From Paraescarpia echinospica (taxonomy: Eukaryota > Annelida > Polychaeta > Sabellida > Siboglinidae): DNA of 64,000 nucleotides. Location of the stretch: positions 31,614,400 through 31,678,399 of the forward strand of contig CM034541.1 in the NCBI GenBank assembly GCA_020002185.1, read 5' to 3'. The notes beneath the pieces are model-generated. The model had not been told where the DNA came from. It saw only the letters and a list, made by a program, of their open reading frames with translations, and ran no database searches. Position numbers and translations under genes: made by a program. Below are positions 21,411-33,419 of the stretch, piece after piece (the first letter of the stretch is position 1; each line of letters starts with the position of its first letter).

Positions 21411-23400
21411 AAAATTTAACAAGATTGCCATCCAGAAAATTAACTCTAGATAGCAGGTGGACAAGGAATCCTTTTGGCTTATCGAGAGTCCAGTACCTTT
21501 TATCTACGTGTATTCCGCCCTTTTAAGGTATGTGTCGATTTTATTTTTAAACATATTCACGCTACTAACACCAACACAATCAGGAGATAATCTGTTCCAT
21601 TCATTTAGAGTCCTTTGTGAAAATGAGAACTTTCTTATATATAATCTACATTGCTCCTTTACTAATGTAACTTCGTGTCCTCTGGTACTTCTATCTTTCT
21701 TAACTGAGAAAACATATTTCTATCAATATTTTCATAACCATTCAATATTTTATACACTTCTATCTGATCTTCTCTCAATCTCCTGGTCTCTAGTGTTGTT
21801 AAACCGCATTGTTTTAGGCGTATTTCGTAACTAAGATCTCTCAGCTTTGGTATTATTTTAGTTGCTCTCCTCTGTACTCTTTCTAGCATATCTATATCCT
21901 TTCTGCTATATGGCCTCCAAGCTTGAATACAATATTCTAAACGAGGCTTAACTATTGTTTTGTACAGCGGTTTTATTAGCTCGTTTTCCTTATACGTTAT
22001 ATTTCGCATAATTAATTCAAGAATTTGATTTCCCTTTGAAGTAGCAATACCGCACTGCTCTGAAACCTTCATATCAGCACTAATGATTAACCCTAAGTCC
22101 TTTTATTTTACAGTAGTAATTAGTACAGAACCTCCCATTGTATATTCTACATCTTCGTTCCCATGTCCTGTGTGGAGGCATTTACATTTCCCGAAATTGA
22201 ACAACATTTGCCATTTTTCAGACTATTTTATCAACCTGTCAAGATCATCTTGTCAATGCTGTCTATCTCTTTCACGTTTAATCCTTCTAAACAATTTTGT
22301 ATCATCCGCAACCTTCAACACCTTGCTTGTTATATCATCGTCCAAATCGTTGATTTATATTAAGAATAATATAGATCCCAGTACTAATCCCTGTTGTACC
22401 CCATTCAAAACTGATTTCCAGTTTGAAGCCTCCCCATCAACTACTACCCGTTGTCTTCTGTGAATTAGCCATTTTTCTATTCAGTTAATTAAGCCATTTC
22501 CTTTCCTTTAGTTTAAGCAGTAATCTTTGATGTGGCACTTTGTTGAACTAGCTTTCTAAAAATCTAAGTAAATGATATCATTCTACTGGTGATCCCTCGT
22601 CTACCCATTTAGTGATATCTTCCAAAAAACATGACATATGTGTTAAGCATCACCTCGCTTTTAGAAACCCACGTTGAAATGGGTTTAACAAGTTATGTTT
22701 AACAAGAAAATCCACCATGTGATCTTTAATTAGTCTTTCTAATAATTTGCAAATCACTGACGTTAAACTCACCTTTTTGAAATAACGGTATAATGTTTGC
22801 TTCTTCCCATTCTAAAGGAACCACTCCCTCTTCTAATGACAAGTTAAAAACTTTTGCAAGTGGTATGCTAAATTGTTCTACAATTTTCCAATATTAGTTT
22901 GGGCGGAATCCCATCCACTCCAGGTGATCTATTATCCTCACAGCCCTAATTTTCTTAGCTACCATTACCGGGGTTACAATTAACTATCCTAAATAGCCTG
23001 ATTCTGCACCCTTGAACTTAGCCTCTGGTACTGGCAGTGAACTAGTGTCTTCTCTGGTAAACACTGAACTAAAATACTCATTCAGGTCTTCTGCCATTAA
23101 GAATCCCTCTGATATTATATTTCCAGCACTATCTTCCACAGGACCGACCTTATTCTGAACTTTCTGTTTGCTCAGAACATATGCATAACAACTGTTGCTG
23201 TCTTGTTTTATATAACAAGCTAAGTTTTGTTCGTAGCTTCTCTTCCAATTGTAGCTTGGTTTAGTGCTTCTTTATAAATGTTGTAGTCTTCGTCATTTCC
23301 AGTACGTGTATATGACTTCCGCATCATTTGTTTGACTTAATTTTATAATGGCTTCTTTCGACAAGTATTTCTTTCTGGATCGTTTCCCTTGTTTTTTAAA
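21411..23400 (-). mobile_element. CR1-like LINE copy 2, 5'-truncated
   Basis: Same family as 1727-3955 and colinear with it: RT and C-terminal domain (22072-21662: MKVSEQCGIATSKGNQILEL, LEYCIQAWRPYSRKDIDMLE) and terminal FLCENEN-side tail. The 3' end at 21411-21425 has one TTAAATCTTGT unit. It is much more damaged than copy 1, with many small indels (for example 22480-22580). The 5' truncation is near 23400, in the basic KKQGKR stretch before RT. Confidence 0.88.
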
Positions 23401-23659
23401 GTCGTAGATGAGTTTACTGATACCATTCTTTTATAACAACATATATTATACATATCGTAATCACACTTTGTAGAACGCTATAGTTTACCGTGATATGTGC
23501 GAAATTCCGAATGATCCATCCGGCAAAATACAAATATTCTTCCAAAATTGATCACAGATTAATGAACTGTGTTTCTTTCCGAATTCCCCTGTGATTGTGG
23601 TGGCAACTATCTTTTTCCCTACATACAAAAGTGCCTTCCTTTTGTAATGCGTTGTTCTT

Positions 23660-23890
23660 ATTATTCTGACTACACGTGTATGTATATATGTGTGATATTA
23701 GCAGTTATACCGACACATATTACAAAGCAGTGCCTAGTTGTATATATATGCAAATTATGTTGCATCATAGTGAACTGTGTTTCCACGTTAATTACCTGAC
23801 TATAAAAATGTATAATTATGAATATTATGCTGCATTAATTTGGTATGTTTTGGTTGCGCACAAACGAACATACTGATATAATCACTGGAC
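23660..23890 (+). repeat. DCXR intron 5 segment shared by copies B, C and E
   Basis: It matches 33720-33900 (+) and the reverse complement of about 40050-40240, including CACATATTACAAAGCAGTGC-like and TATTATGCTGCATTAATTT blocks. It lies immediately upstream of exon 6 in E and C, so exon 6 should begin near 23890 in B but is replaced by a LINE. Confidence 0.7.
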
Positions 23891-23899
23891 TACTTTTCT

Positions 23900-24822
23900 T
23901 GGGGAAAGGGGTTTTTCAAGCGCCCAGCGTCACAGTCAATGGCGTTGGGGACGGCTATCCCTCTGTGGGGGTGACAAGTGAAAATAGTAGCCTGCCGGTA
24001 AACTGTATAACACCCAGGTCAACCTCACCTCCTTGTGGTTCCCCCCTGGGAAACCACTACCTTGCGGTTGTGGGCAAACGAGGCTCTGACTAGGGGAAGG
24101 AAAACCCCAAAATTAAACCTACTGTGGAAGGCCAACAACCCCCCAGTTCAATAATTGTTACGGAAACTAAATGTGTGACTTCGCCAGCACATGCTGGAAA
24201 CGATTATGACGAGGCGACGCTCCGTATACCTGAGGACATCAGATACATGGAAAGTATGACACTTCCGGATCAAAGCCAATCGGACGTTCGGCTGCCGACA
24301 GCGTCGCTGACCAGAACAAAGGAAACTGTAAATATAGGATGTTGGAACGTGAGAACGTCATATTCAATAGGTTAATCAGCACAACTTGCAAAAGAAATGG
24401 ATAAATAAAAAATCGATGCCATGGGCATTAGCGAATACAGATGGACAGGACACGGGAAAATCAAGTTGAACATTGGAGAGAGTGTTATTTCTCTGAGAGA
24501 GAAGACAACCTACACAGACAGAGTGACAATAATGCTGAGAAAGAAAGCAGAGCAAGCATTACTAGAGTGGAAACCTATCAGTGATTCTGTATGCTAGATT
24601 CTTGTCATGATATGTGAAACTATCAATCATACAAACATATGCACGAACAAATGAAACAAATGACGAAGAGAAAGACCAGTTCTATGAATAGTTGCAGTCA
24701 GTTGTAGGCAATATACATAAACATGACATGCTCATAGTAATGGGGGGCCTAAATGGAATTGGTGAAAGAATTGAAAATGGAGAAAGACTAATTGACTGCG
24801 ACATTATTATTATTATTATTAT
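23900..24822 (+). mobile_element. LINE 5' UTR and APE endonuclease fragment
   Basis: 23900-24120 is GC-richer leader sequence. 24124 onward reads TVNIGCWNVRTSYSIG, AKEMDKxKIDAMGISEYRWTG and AEQALLEWKPISD: the start of an APE-type endonuclease (WNVRT, SExRWTG). Stops at 24375 and beyond. Similarity ends at GERLIDCD and is followed directly by (ATT)6, so the RT half is missing. It occupies the place of DCXR copy B exon 6. Confidence 0.8.
24803..24822 (+). repeat. (ATT)n tract
   Basis: Six ATT units forming the 3' end of the truncated LINE. Similar tracts at 7208-7232 and 36068-36083. Confidence 0.85.
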
Positions 24823-25547
24823 GTTTCGATGTTTCGTCAGCGGCTGCACACTTGGCAGCCCTATGTTAATGAAGAGAGTACAATTCGTAACGTGCACACA
24901 ATTACTGGATTTCACGTTCGATATATAACTAGTTGGATATATCAGTTATTATGAATTAAATGTCTTTCTGATGACCAGAACAGATTCGTTAATTCAATTT
25001 TTGTGGCGTGATTTCACAGAGAGAGAGTGGCGCCTTTTTGTGTCGACCGATTATCGTAGGTATATATTTTGCTCCAAACAACTGTTCAATCAATCTGCTT
25101 ACAGAATCAATTGATAATGTCCACGTTTGTAATACCTGTCTAGTCCATGCGTTAATTGTATAATCCGCCATCATCTACAATAAAATGACGCCAGAATAGC
25201 TGAGACCTATGCTTGTGTTATATGCCAACAAAACCAGCAGCGCCACCTCGCGCAAACTCATGTGAAACCACGTCTCACATTACTTCTAAGATAGTATATA
25301 GGTTATAACGGTTTGTGGACGTGGCTAAGGTGAATGCAATTCCCACGTTTGCAGTCATTCTTCGTCCATCAACTATGTGCCTCAACAACAAGTTACACCT
25401 TTGTCATTGGTTGCGTTTAATCTCCTTGGCATTAACTACGTATCTTGCTGTTTATTGTGTAGTCTGAACAGATAACGGTAATCATAATAATATTGTCGTA
25501 ATTAAAAAAATAATAAGCTAAATGAAATTATATTATTTTCTTCGCAG
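24823..25547 (+). other. Intron 6 of DCXR copy B
   Basis: 24840-24960 matches the reverse complement of 39640-39780, and 25480-25547 matches 39076-39150 reversed, so this is genuine copy B intron. Nothing else recognised. Confidence 0.7.
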
Positions 25548-25651
25548 AGGTGAAAGACGTTGTCCACGCCGTGTTGTGTTTGTTGAGTGACACGGCAGAC
25601 ATGATCAACGGAGTTACACTGATGGTTGACGGTGGTAGATCGGCCACGTAG
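25548..25651 (+). CDS. DCXR: DCXR copy B exon 7 (intact terminal exon)
   Basis: 104 nt after TTCGCAG. It encodes VKDVVHAVLCLLSDTADMIN, GVTLMVDGGRSAT and stop TAG. GVTLMVDGG is the C-terminal cofactor-side strand of classical SDRs. The exon itself is undamaged, although the locus is a pseudogene upstream. It could have served as terminal exon of another transcript, but that is speculation. Confidence 0.8.
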
Positions 25652-25724
25652 ATCAACCGAGGCCACATCTAAGAAAATTAGTGAAACGAGGCCAATGATT
25701 TTCCTTTCAAAAGTGTTGGTGCTT

Positions 25725-25730
25725 AGTAAA
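25725..25730 (+). terminator. Variant poly(A) signal AGTAAA, copy B
   Basis: Aligned 3' UTR of copy C has AATAAA at the same place (GCTTA(A/G)TAAAAGTCACAAC). AGTAAA is a known weaker variant. 74 nt after the stop. Confidence 0.5.
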
Positions 25731-26365
25731 AGTCACAACTAATTATATATGCAACTCTTGTTGTTGATTAAAAAGGTGTACTGGTACTCATTTTATTTAT
25801 GACCTATTACATTGTGTAATTCACAAAGTTATTTATGCTATTAATTTATTGTATAGAATCTATCAGCAACACAAAACATATTGGCCTAATTGTATGTGCA
25901 TAAATACAAATATTGTTGAATGACCCATGTGTGGTGTGGAGCTCTAGTATCTTATTAATCACACCAATACAAATGGTCTTTTGCAACAATATAATTTGCG
26001 TATACACAGCTCTGGATTGTTAATTCTGAGTACGGGTAGTCTACATATTAATAGCTATCGAGATGTGTCAATGACTCTATGTTTGACGCCGATGTCTACT
26101 CGCGTCTTTCACTTTTCGGTGGCGTTCTTAAAGTATTTGACCTCCGATTTGTCAATTGGCGATGCATTTAAGAAAATACAACGATAGGTGTCTAAAGTTG
26201 TTTACTTCCACGGTTTTGATACGCTATGGCTTTCCATACGGTCTTTCTCCTGCCTAGGGGAATTGAGTGGTGATAACCAGATGACACTCAACGATGGTGT
26301 TATTTGATGCCGGTGGCTTGTTGCTCCAAGGATGGTTAAAATCTGATAATAACATTATCGCTATT
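25731..26365. other. Copy B 3' flank, no gene seen
   Basis: The first 100 bp or so resembles the copy C 3' flank (38790-38870 reversed). The rest shows nothing recognisable. Confidence 0.5.
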
Positions 26366-26370
26366 GTGCC
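26366..26370. repeat. Target-site duplication GTGCC (left)
   Basis: 5 bp directly before the 5' LTR, identical to 33175-33179 directly after the 3' LTR. Five bases is the usual duplication length for BEL/Pao integrases. Confidence 0.85.
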
Positions 26371-26591
26371 TGTGCGCGCCATTTGGCATGCTAGAAAGTT
26401 AGGGCGCCTCCTGGCGAATGAGGAGAAAGGGAGAGGTTCGCCATGTTGTTTAGAGAATTGTCGAGGTGACAATTGCGCATCGAATAACGTAAAAGCAACA
26501 CGTTACGGGCAAAATCTGTCGTTGCCCCGTAAACGTAATAAAAACTGGTCAAACAAGGTTTGGGATGTTATCTATATAGACGGTCAATATA
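26371..26591 (+). repeat. 5' LTR (221 bp)
   Basis: Starts TGTGCGCGCC, ends GGTCAATATA. It differs from the 3' LTR at 9 of 221 aligned positions by my count, without length change. Confidence 0.9.
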
Positions 26592-26776
26592 TTGTAACGC
26601 GAAGCGAAATGTGCATGAAAGTTTCGGCGCGAGTGCCGCCGCCTCGCCGCTTGGCGGTTGAGTAGTAAGAACGCGCAGTTTGAACCTGTAGTGTGGTGGT
26701 CAGTTTGGTCGGAGCCCTCCCTGTCTGACATTGTTCAATGATACGAAGGGGTATTAGAACCAAGCTGGGCATCGTT
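26592..26776 (+). other. BEL/Pao leader
   Basis: Untranslated leader between LTR and gag; a primer-binding site complementary to a known tRNA end could not be assigned by eye. Confidence 0.5.
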
Positions 26777-28803
26777 ATGGCCTCACGTGGTGAGACTGAC
26801 AGGACTGGTGTGACTAGGTCACCTAAGGCTGCAATGCATGCAGCCTACGATGTACTTGATACTATGGGAAGTGCGAGTCAAATCTCCCGTGGGTCTAAAA
26901 CATCGTCAAACTCAAGAACAAGCTCTGCGGTATCATTGAAGGCGAAAGAAGCCCAAGTAGCAGCTGAACATGCAAGGAGGAAACTGGAGTTGGCTGAGGA
27001 AAGGATCAAACGGGACCTAGAACGAAAGCGGAAACAGACATGTAAGCAAGCAGAGTTCAAACAGCTGCAAGCAGAGAACGAAGCAGCTGGGATCTTGAAA
27101 ACGGTCAGGAGGAAGTGGAACTTAAGGAACTTCTGGCAAAACTGTGGGAGGATGTTGGTTTAAATGACTTTGCCCCCAGTTTTTTAAGTAAATGCAAAGA
27201 CAAAGAAGCGCAACATGCTTCGCACACCGCTACTGAAATAAGCACAGCAGTTCCACTGGGTGTTGCATTCACGACAACTACAGTGACCAGTCCTGTCGTA
27301 GCTCCTTTTGCGTATGCTTCTGCATCGCACAGTTATCTTGATTCAAATGCCTCCACGTTTGTGTCTCAGGGGGCACCGGCAGGTTTGCAGAACACCTTCA
27401 GTGGTATGAGAGGTATGCCAGGAAGAACAAGTTGGAATCCGCCATCAGTGCATGGAAATCCGACTACCAGCGGTACTGATAGCAACATCAATATGGCGAT
27501 TGTACACATTCTCGAGAAGATCATATCGCAATCAGAACTGCCTGCACCTCCACCCATGACATTTGATGGCACCTCCGCTGAATTTCCGGAGTTTATGAGA
27601 AACTTCGAAGACCGGGTTGCGTCAAAGCCGTTCTCAGATAGCTTCAAGTTGTCCCAACTGGTTTCATGTACAACAGGAGACGCAAACAAAGCAATTAAGC
27701 ACTTCGAAGGGACTGAGCATGGCTATCGACAGGCAATTGCAATCCTGCAAGAACGATTTGGACGTCCATTCCAGATTGTAAAGTCATGTATGGATCGACT
27801 TATCGAGAGGCCACAGTTGTCAATGTATGACAGGAAAGGCCTACCGGAGTTCTCAGATCAGCTCGAGTCTACATACCAAACGCTGGAGGACCAAGAGTTG
27901 CTTCTAGAAGCAAACACACAAATATATTTGAGAGCCATATTTGACCGACTCCCTGTCAGTTAGCAGGATGGATGGGTGCGTCGTGTAATGGATCTTGAAA
28001 GCACAGGGCAGAGCCCGAAGATTGAGGATATGGTGCGATTCATTAAGAATTTAGCCAGAGCGCTAAATCACGCAGTCTTCGCCATTCGGTCGACCGGTAG
28101 CAGCAATGCCAGTAAACCTATTGGCAGGAAGTGTGGTGACTTCAAGAAAGGTGGATATGTCCCTACTACCTCCAACAGGGTAACTACACTTTCTACCCAA
28201 GTCGCCAAAGGTGTGGAAGGTATGAATGGCAAGGAGAAGCAGAAGGACGGGTATTATGCGTCACGTACTAGAGACAGTAAGGACTGCAGTTACTGTAAAG
28301 GCAGGCATATCATCGGAGACTGTGCTGAGTTTAAAAGTAGGACACAGGAATTCCGGAAGACGTTTGTACAGAACCATAACCTATGCTTCTGCTGCCTTGG
28401 AAGGCATTACAGTAGGGACTGCGAGCACAAGCAGAATTGCCCTGAGAAAGGATGCAACAAGATGCACCATCAGGTGCTGCACCCTACTCTGAAAATTCCG
28501 AAACAGAACCAAAAAAAATCGATTGACAAAACCAAGGTGGAGGCGCTGCCACAAATGCAGGTCGGATCAGTTGTAGCAACAAAGCCAAAGCAGTTTGTTC
28601 TCCTGAAGGTGATTCCACTTCGAATAACAGCGGAAAATGGAAACTCTGTGACGACACTTGGTATGCTGGATTCGGGAGCTAGTGCGACTCTAGTTACACA
28701 GTCGATAGCAAAGAAATTAGATGTTCAGGGAACACCCGAAGTAATCAGCGTCAACACGATCCTAGCAAAAGGCCAATACCAAAAGGAAACGGTATTTGGA
28801 TGA
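26777..28803 (+). pseudogene. BEL/Pao gag and protease region, broken
   Basis: It begins MASRGETDRTG in 26738-27163, with a charged coiled-coil (AEHARRKLELAEERIKRDLE), then shifts frame near 27110-27160 into 27115-27963, which carries the capsid-like DUF1759 core (LPAPPPMTFDGTSAEFPEFM, about 27540). A TAG stop at 27961-27963 separates this from 27976-28803 with zinc knuckles CSYCKGRHIIGDC, CFCCLGRHYSRDC and CPEKGCNKMHH (28285-28465) and the protease active site LDSGASATLV (about 28668). A TGA stop is at 28801-28803. These breaks preclude a working polyprotein. Confidence 0.88.
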
Positions 28804-28821
28804 AGCCTGTCGCCCGTTGAC

Positions 28822-31800
28822 GTGGCAGATCCACAGATTCCTGTGAGACGAGCACACGTCGTGACAGATCTGCATATTGATGCTCGCTATAGGCCGAACG
28901 CACTGGACCTTTCAGAATGGTCACACATACAGGGGCTAGACTTGAAAACAGACGTTGAGGAGGACTCGGTGTCTATACTCATCGGCGAGGATGTGCCGTG
29001 GGCACACGCAGCTTTGGAAAGTAGCTATGGCGATGACCCAAATACTCAACCGTATGCCGTAAGGACGCCGCTTGCATTGTGCGTTGCTGGACCAACCCAC
29101 TATGATTCGGAATCTGATGTTAGCATAAACTTCTTGACCAAGCGATCAGATTTCGTCTCACCGAATTGTGACTACGACAGCATAGATCCAACAGATGTTC
29201 CGGGTGGTGATGCTATCCGTTCAAACAAAATGGCCTTGGAAAAGTCAGTGGAGTGGCTCTGGCAGTTGGAGATAGATGGGTTCGCGAGCGATGACTGTAA
29301 GACCATGTCTGTGGAGGACAAAAGGGCGTTGAGCATTTTGCAAAAGAATACGAAATTGGTCGATGGACAGTACGAGATTGGTTTGCTTTGGAGAGATGAA
29401 CGCCCCGCATTGCCAAACAACAGGGTTGTGGCAAAGAAGAGACTCGATCTTCTGGGCAAACGCTTCAAGCAGAAGCCAGAGTTTGCAAGAAAGTACTGGA
29501 AGGCAATGTCTGACAACATCACTAAGGGCTACGCGAGATTACTGTCCGATGAAGAAGCTGCTCAAACTAGCCCCAGGATGTGGTATCTACCACACCATGG
29601 AGTTGAAATTTCAAATAAGCCCGGAAAGGTCCGTGTTGTCTATGACGCAGCATCGCTATACGGGGGGACTTCGCTGAACCAGGAGTTGATGCAGGGTCCC
29701 GATCTGAATAACAGTCTCGTAGGAGTGCTCCTGAGATTCCGGCAGGATAAAGTTGCAGTAGTTGCTGACATCGAAGCGATGTTTCATCAGTTCAGGGTGC
29801 CAAAACACGACTGTGAGGCTCTGAGGTTCCTGTGGTGGAGAGATGGATTCGAAGAAGCCCCCGCAACCTATCAGATGACACGTCATATCTTTGGTGCTAC
29901 AGACGCCCAAGTTCGTGCACGTACGTATTGAGACGGTGTGCTATGGACAACAAAGAAGACTGACCCACGAGTAGCAGAAACCGTACAACGGAACTTCTAT
30001 GTCGATGATTTGCTGAAGTCGTTTCCAACGGCCGAGGTAGCCATCAACTTGTCTAGGCAGCTGGTGAGGATGCTAGACGGAGCAGGACTTAGATTGACAA
30101 AATTTCTGTCAAACTCGAAAAAGGTGTTGGCCGCACTACCTGAACCTGAACGGGCAGCCGACTGCAAAGACCTCGACTTTGAACATTTGCCCACTGAAAG
30201 AGTCCTAGGGGTGAGATGGGACATCGAAACCGACTCCCTCGGAATTACTGTCACTAGCATGGACAATGCAAACACGCGTAGAGGATGTCTCTCAGCTGTA
30301 AGTTCCCTCTATGGACCATTTGGAATGGTGGGACCGGTAACACTCGTGGCTAAGAGAGTTCTGCAGATGAGTTGTAAGTTGAAACTTGGTTGGGACGACG
30401 AATTGCCTGGAGAACTGCTTCAAGAATGGGAGCAGTGGAAAACAAACCTAGGTAACTTGGAAGGAATTCGGGTTCCTAGATGCTACTTCAGACGAGAAGG
30501 GTCCGCTCACATTGAACTTCATCACTTTGCTGACGCATCGGAAATAGGATATGGAACGGTGTCCTATTTGTGGAACATGGATGAAGATGGCCAAATTGAA
30601 TGCTCCTTCGTCGCGGCAAACAGTCGGAAGGCGCCCACCCCATTTGTTACTGTGCCGAGGTTGGAACTGCAAGCAGCAGTCGTAGCTGCGAGGGTGGATG
30701 GTCTCATCAGGAGGGAGATTGATTTACGTATTGCAAGGGTTGTCTTCTGGACAGACTTTAGAAGAACTCTGCAGTACATACGGAATGAGACACGACGATT
30801 CAAAACATAAGTGGCAAACAGGGTGACGGAGATCAGGGATTCTTCAAAACCAGAACAGTGGAGACATGTCCCAGGAAAGGAGAATCCTGTCGATGATGCT
30901 TCGAGGGGCCAGACTGCGTGGTCTTTCCTTCGGAACAAGCGATGGTTTCGTGGGCCAGACTTTCTCTGGCGTTCGGAAGATGCATGGCCTGCTGCGGACA
31001 TTGGAGCCTTGTCGAATGGCGACCCAGAACTGAAGGACGAAAAGTTGGTTGGTATTATGACATCGCCTTCTTCACTTGATCAGCTACTGAAAAGACTTGG
31101 ACTGCCACTCGGAGGAAAATTGCCATTCTGATCAACTTCTGTTACATCAAAGCAAAGGGACAGAATGCCACGATCAGCAGCATGGCCGTTTTGAAAGGGA
31201 GATTTGTCCAGAAGATCTCACAAGGGCAACTCAAGCCATTGTGAGGTACATCCAGAGGTCGTCATATGCAGATGAAGTCGATGACATTGAGAAGTTGGGC
31301 AGGGTCAAGACGTCGAGCTCCTTAAAGAAACTGAACCCAGTCTTGATCGATGGCGTTCTTCGCGTCGGGGGAAGGATTTCAGCGGCACCGCTCTCCTTTG
31401 ATTCGAAGTACCCGATGATCATCCCCAAGAGTCATCACGTGGCGACCTTACTGATGACACACTTTCACCAAGCGTCGGCCCATGCTGGTCAAGAACATGT
31501 TCTTGCTAGACTGCGAGAACAGTTCTGGATCCCGAAGGCGAGATCTGCAGTACGTCGTGCTCTTGGGTCCTGCATTGGATGTCGGAAGCGCCACGCTATG
31601 AAGATGACGCAGAGGATGGCTGACCTACCTGGGATGAGAGTCACTCCTTATGAGCCCCCCTTCACAAGAACCGGGATGGACTACTTCGGACCTATGCTAA
31701 TCAAAAGGGGACGATCCATTGTAAAACGATGAGGCGCTTTGTTTACCTGCATGAACGTAAGGGCAATACACATCGAAGTCGCCGAGTCATTGGACACAAA

Positions 31801-32583
31801 CTCGTTCATCAATGCCCTTCGTCGCTTCATTGGTCGCATAGGACATCCACGGGACATTTGGTCCGACAATGGCACTAACTTTGTTGGAGGAGAGCGGGAA
31901 TTGAAACAAGCCTTTCCTGAGTGGAATTAAGAGGAGATCAAACGAGAACTCCACCAGAAGGGGATTCACTGGCACTTCCAGCCAGGTGCTCCCCATATGT
32001 CGGGTGTTTGGGAACGCCTTGTAAAGTCGGTGAAACACGCCTTGAAGGCCGTTCTCGGAGGATGCCTTCAAGTGAAGACGTACTAGTTACCTCACTCGTT
32101 GAGGTAGAGAAAGTCCTAAACAGTCGTCCCCTGTGTAAGAGCAGTAACGACCCAAATGATGATGAAGTGCTAACCCCTAATCATTTCCTGCTCCAACGGG
32201 GAGTGCTGTCGTTGCCTCCTGGAGTCTTCTTTGAGACCGACCAGTACCACAGGAAGAGATGGAGACAAGTACAAATTCTGGCGAACCACTTCTGGAAGCG
32301 ATGGCTAAAGGAGTATCTTCCTGCTCTACAGGAGAGGAGCAAGTGCCATCAGAAAACTCGTAACGCAGCAATTGGCGATCTCGTTCTTGTAGCGGATGAC
32401 AACGTCTCCAGAGGTAATTGGCCGTTGGGTAGAATCACCAGGACATTCCCCGGTCGTCATGGTTGCGTACAAACAGTAGAGGTGAAGACCAGAAGCTCGC
32501 ATTTCGTGCGGCCAGTTCATAAGCTGTGTCTTCTTGAGGAAAGCAGTGGTGGACATTCTGCAGAAGATGAATCGGAGGGTTAG
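28822..32583 (+). pseudogene. BEL/Pao pol region (RT, RNase H, integrase, DUF5641), broken
   Basis: 28822-29931 holds the end of protease (DUF1758-like LIGEDV) and RT fingers and palm (KVRVVYDAA, VADIEAMFHQFRV), closing at a stop at 29929-29931. 29938-30810 resumes with the catalytic FYVDDLLKSF and RNase H (HHFADASEIGYG), stop at 30808. 30811-31131 covers the connection (GKENPVDDASRG). 31097-31732 has the integrase zinc domain (HFHQASAHAGQEH, CIGCRKRH) and first core Asp (GMDYFGPM), stop at 31730. 31739-31930 has the second Asp (WSDNGTNF), stop at 31928. The third acidic residue lies at GVWERLVKS (about 32010) in another frame. 32068-32583 is DUF5641-like (GDLVLVADDNVSRGNWPLGR). Multiple stops and shifts make it inactive. 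Confidence 0.88.
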
Positions 32584-32941
32584 CACATTGTGTATTAAGA
32601 CTCAATGTGTTGAGTATGCACAACGATGTGGGTATGTGTGTTCAAGTGACAGTTACACGGTGAATGGACTCATAATTGCACTATTGGAATTATCTAAGTC
32701 AATTTGTAGAGCAGCAACTGTTCTGCGGTGCTTGTTTCCATTCACGTGGGAATGTTTACTGTGTAATTCATTTGTATCTGTTGATGAACCTGGACATTCA
32801 TTGTCGTGTGATCATTGAACGTTGCGTCCTTGGATTCAATCTTGGACAGAAAGGTGGACTTTCTAGTGATTAATTTAATTAATGTTCCTAGTTGTTATGG
32901 CGCTTTAGAGTTTGATTGAATGTTTCGTTTTTGGACTCTCC
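32584..32941 (+). other. BEL/Pao 3' internal untranslated region
   Basis: AT-richer stretch between the pol end and the polypurine tract; no env-like signal peptide or membrane segment seen. Confidence 0.6.
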
Positions 32942-32953
32942 ATGGGGGGAGTA
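32942..32953 (+). other. Polypurine tract
   Basis: ATGGGGGGAGTA immediately upstream of the 3' LTR, the expected plus-strand primer position. Confidence 0.7.
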
Positions 32954-33174
32954 TGTGCACGCCATTTTGCATGCCAGAAGGTTAGGGCGCCTCCTGGCGA
33001 ATGAGGAGAAAGGGAGAGATTCGCCATGTTGTTTAGAGAATTGTCGAGGTGACAATTGCGCATCGAATAACGTAAAATCAACGGGTTACGGGCAAAATCT
33101 GTCGTTGCCCCGTAAACGTAATAAAAACTGGTCAAACAAGGTTTGGGATGTTATCTATATAGACGGTCTATATA
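32954..33174 (+). repeat. 3' LTR (221 bp)
   Basis: Starts TGTGCACGCC, ends GGTCTATATA, same length as the 5' LTR. Confidence 0.9.
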
Positions 33175-33179
33175 GTGCC
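33175..33179. repeat. Target-site duplication GTGCC (right)
   Basis: Matches 26366-26370. Confidence 0.85.
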
Positions 33180-33219
33180 CTAGAAAATGATGAATGTGTA
33201 GTTTCTTAAATAGACATCG

Positions 33220-33265
33220 AGGCCAAGGTTAGAGCAGGCACCATGGCCAAGGTTAGAGCAGGCAA
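33220..33265. repeat. Short direct repeat
   Basis: GGCCAAGGTTAGAGCAGGCA occurs twice, at about 33221 and 33246. Confidence 0.8.
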
Positions 33266-33419
33266 TGACACGAAGGAAACATTAGATACATATCACAAGG
33301 AGCTACTGAGCATCTTCACACCTTTAGAGACAATTTGCACCTATCTGTGGGCCGGGCTTCATCTGTTCCAGAACTGGAGGTTTTCGGCCATATCTGGGGT
33401 CAAATAATCCAGTTTGATA

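Larger units (their letters stand above)
20383..25651 (+). pseudogene. DCXR: DCXR-like copy B, decayed
   Basis: Plus-strand remains: exon 2 (20383-20480), exon 3 5' half (20565-20633), exon 5 (21109-21273) and exon 7 (25548-25651). Exon 1, exon 4 and exon 6 are not found. Exon 2 has lost its acceptor AG (TTG) and its end, and exon 3 stops after VEH. Exon 5 still has Ser136 and Tyr149/Lys153 (MPYCVSK), and exon 7 is fully open. A CR1-like LINE (21411-23400) lies in intron 5, and a LINE endonuclease fragment (23900-24822) sits where exon 6 should be. It diverges head-to-head from copy A. It is closer to copy C than to A in exon 5, exon 7, introns and 3' UTR. Confidence 0.8.
26371..33174 (+). 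mobile_element. BEL/Pao LTR retrotransposon, complete but inactivated
   Basis: 6.8 kb, flanked by 221-bp LTRs and a 5-bp target duplication. The internal plus strand holds, in order, a gag with DUF1759-like domain, three CCHC-type knuckles, an aspartic protease (DSGA), RT with YVDD, RNase H, an integrase with HHCC zinc domain and DDE core, and the DUF5641-like C-terminus typical of the Pao order (peptidase A17 group). No envelope gene is seen. Frames are broken at about nine places (see gag and pol entries). The element is on the plus strand between DCXR copies B and E. Confidence 0.92.

Noticed and set aside
29172..29522. Minus-strand frames inside the BEL/Pao element
   Set aside because: Shadows of the plus-strand pol region, which carries the recognisable motifs.
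32584..32941. Envelope gene in the BEL/Pao element
   Set aside because: The stretch after pol is under 360 bp, with no signal peptide or membrane helix.
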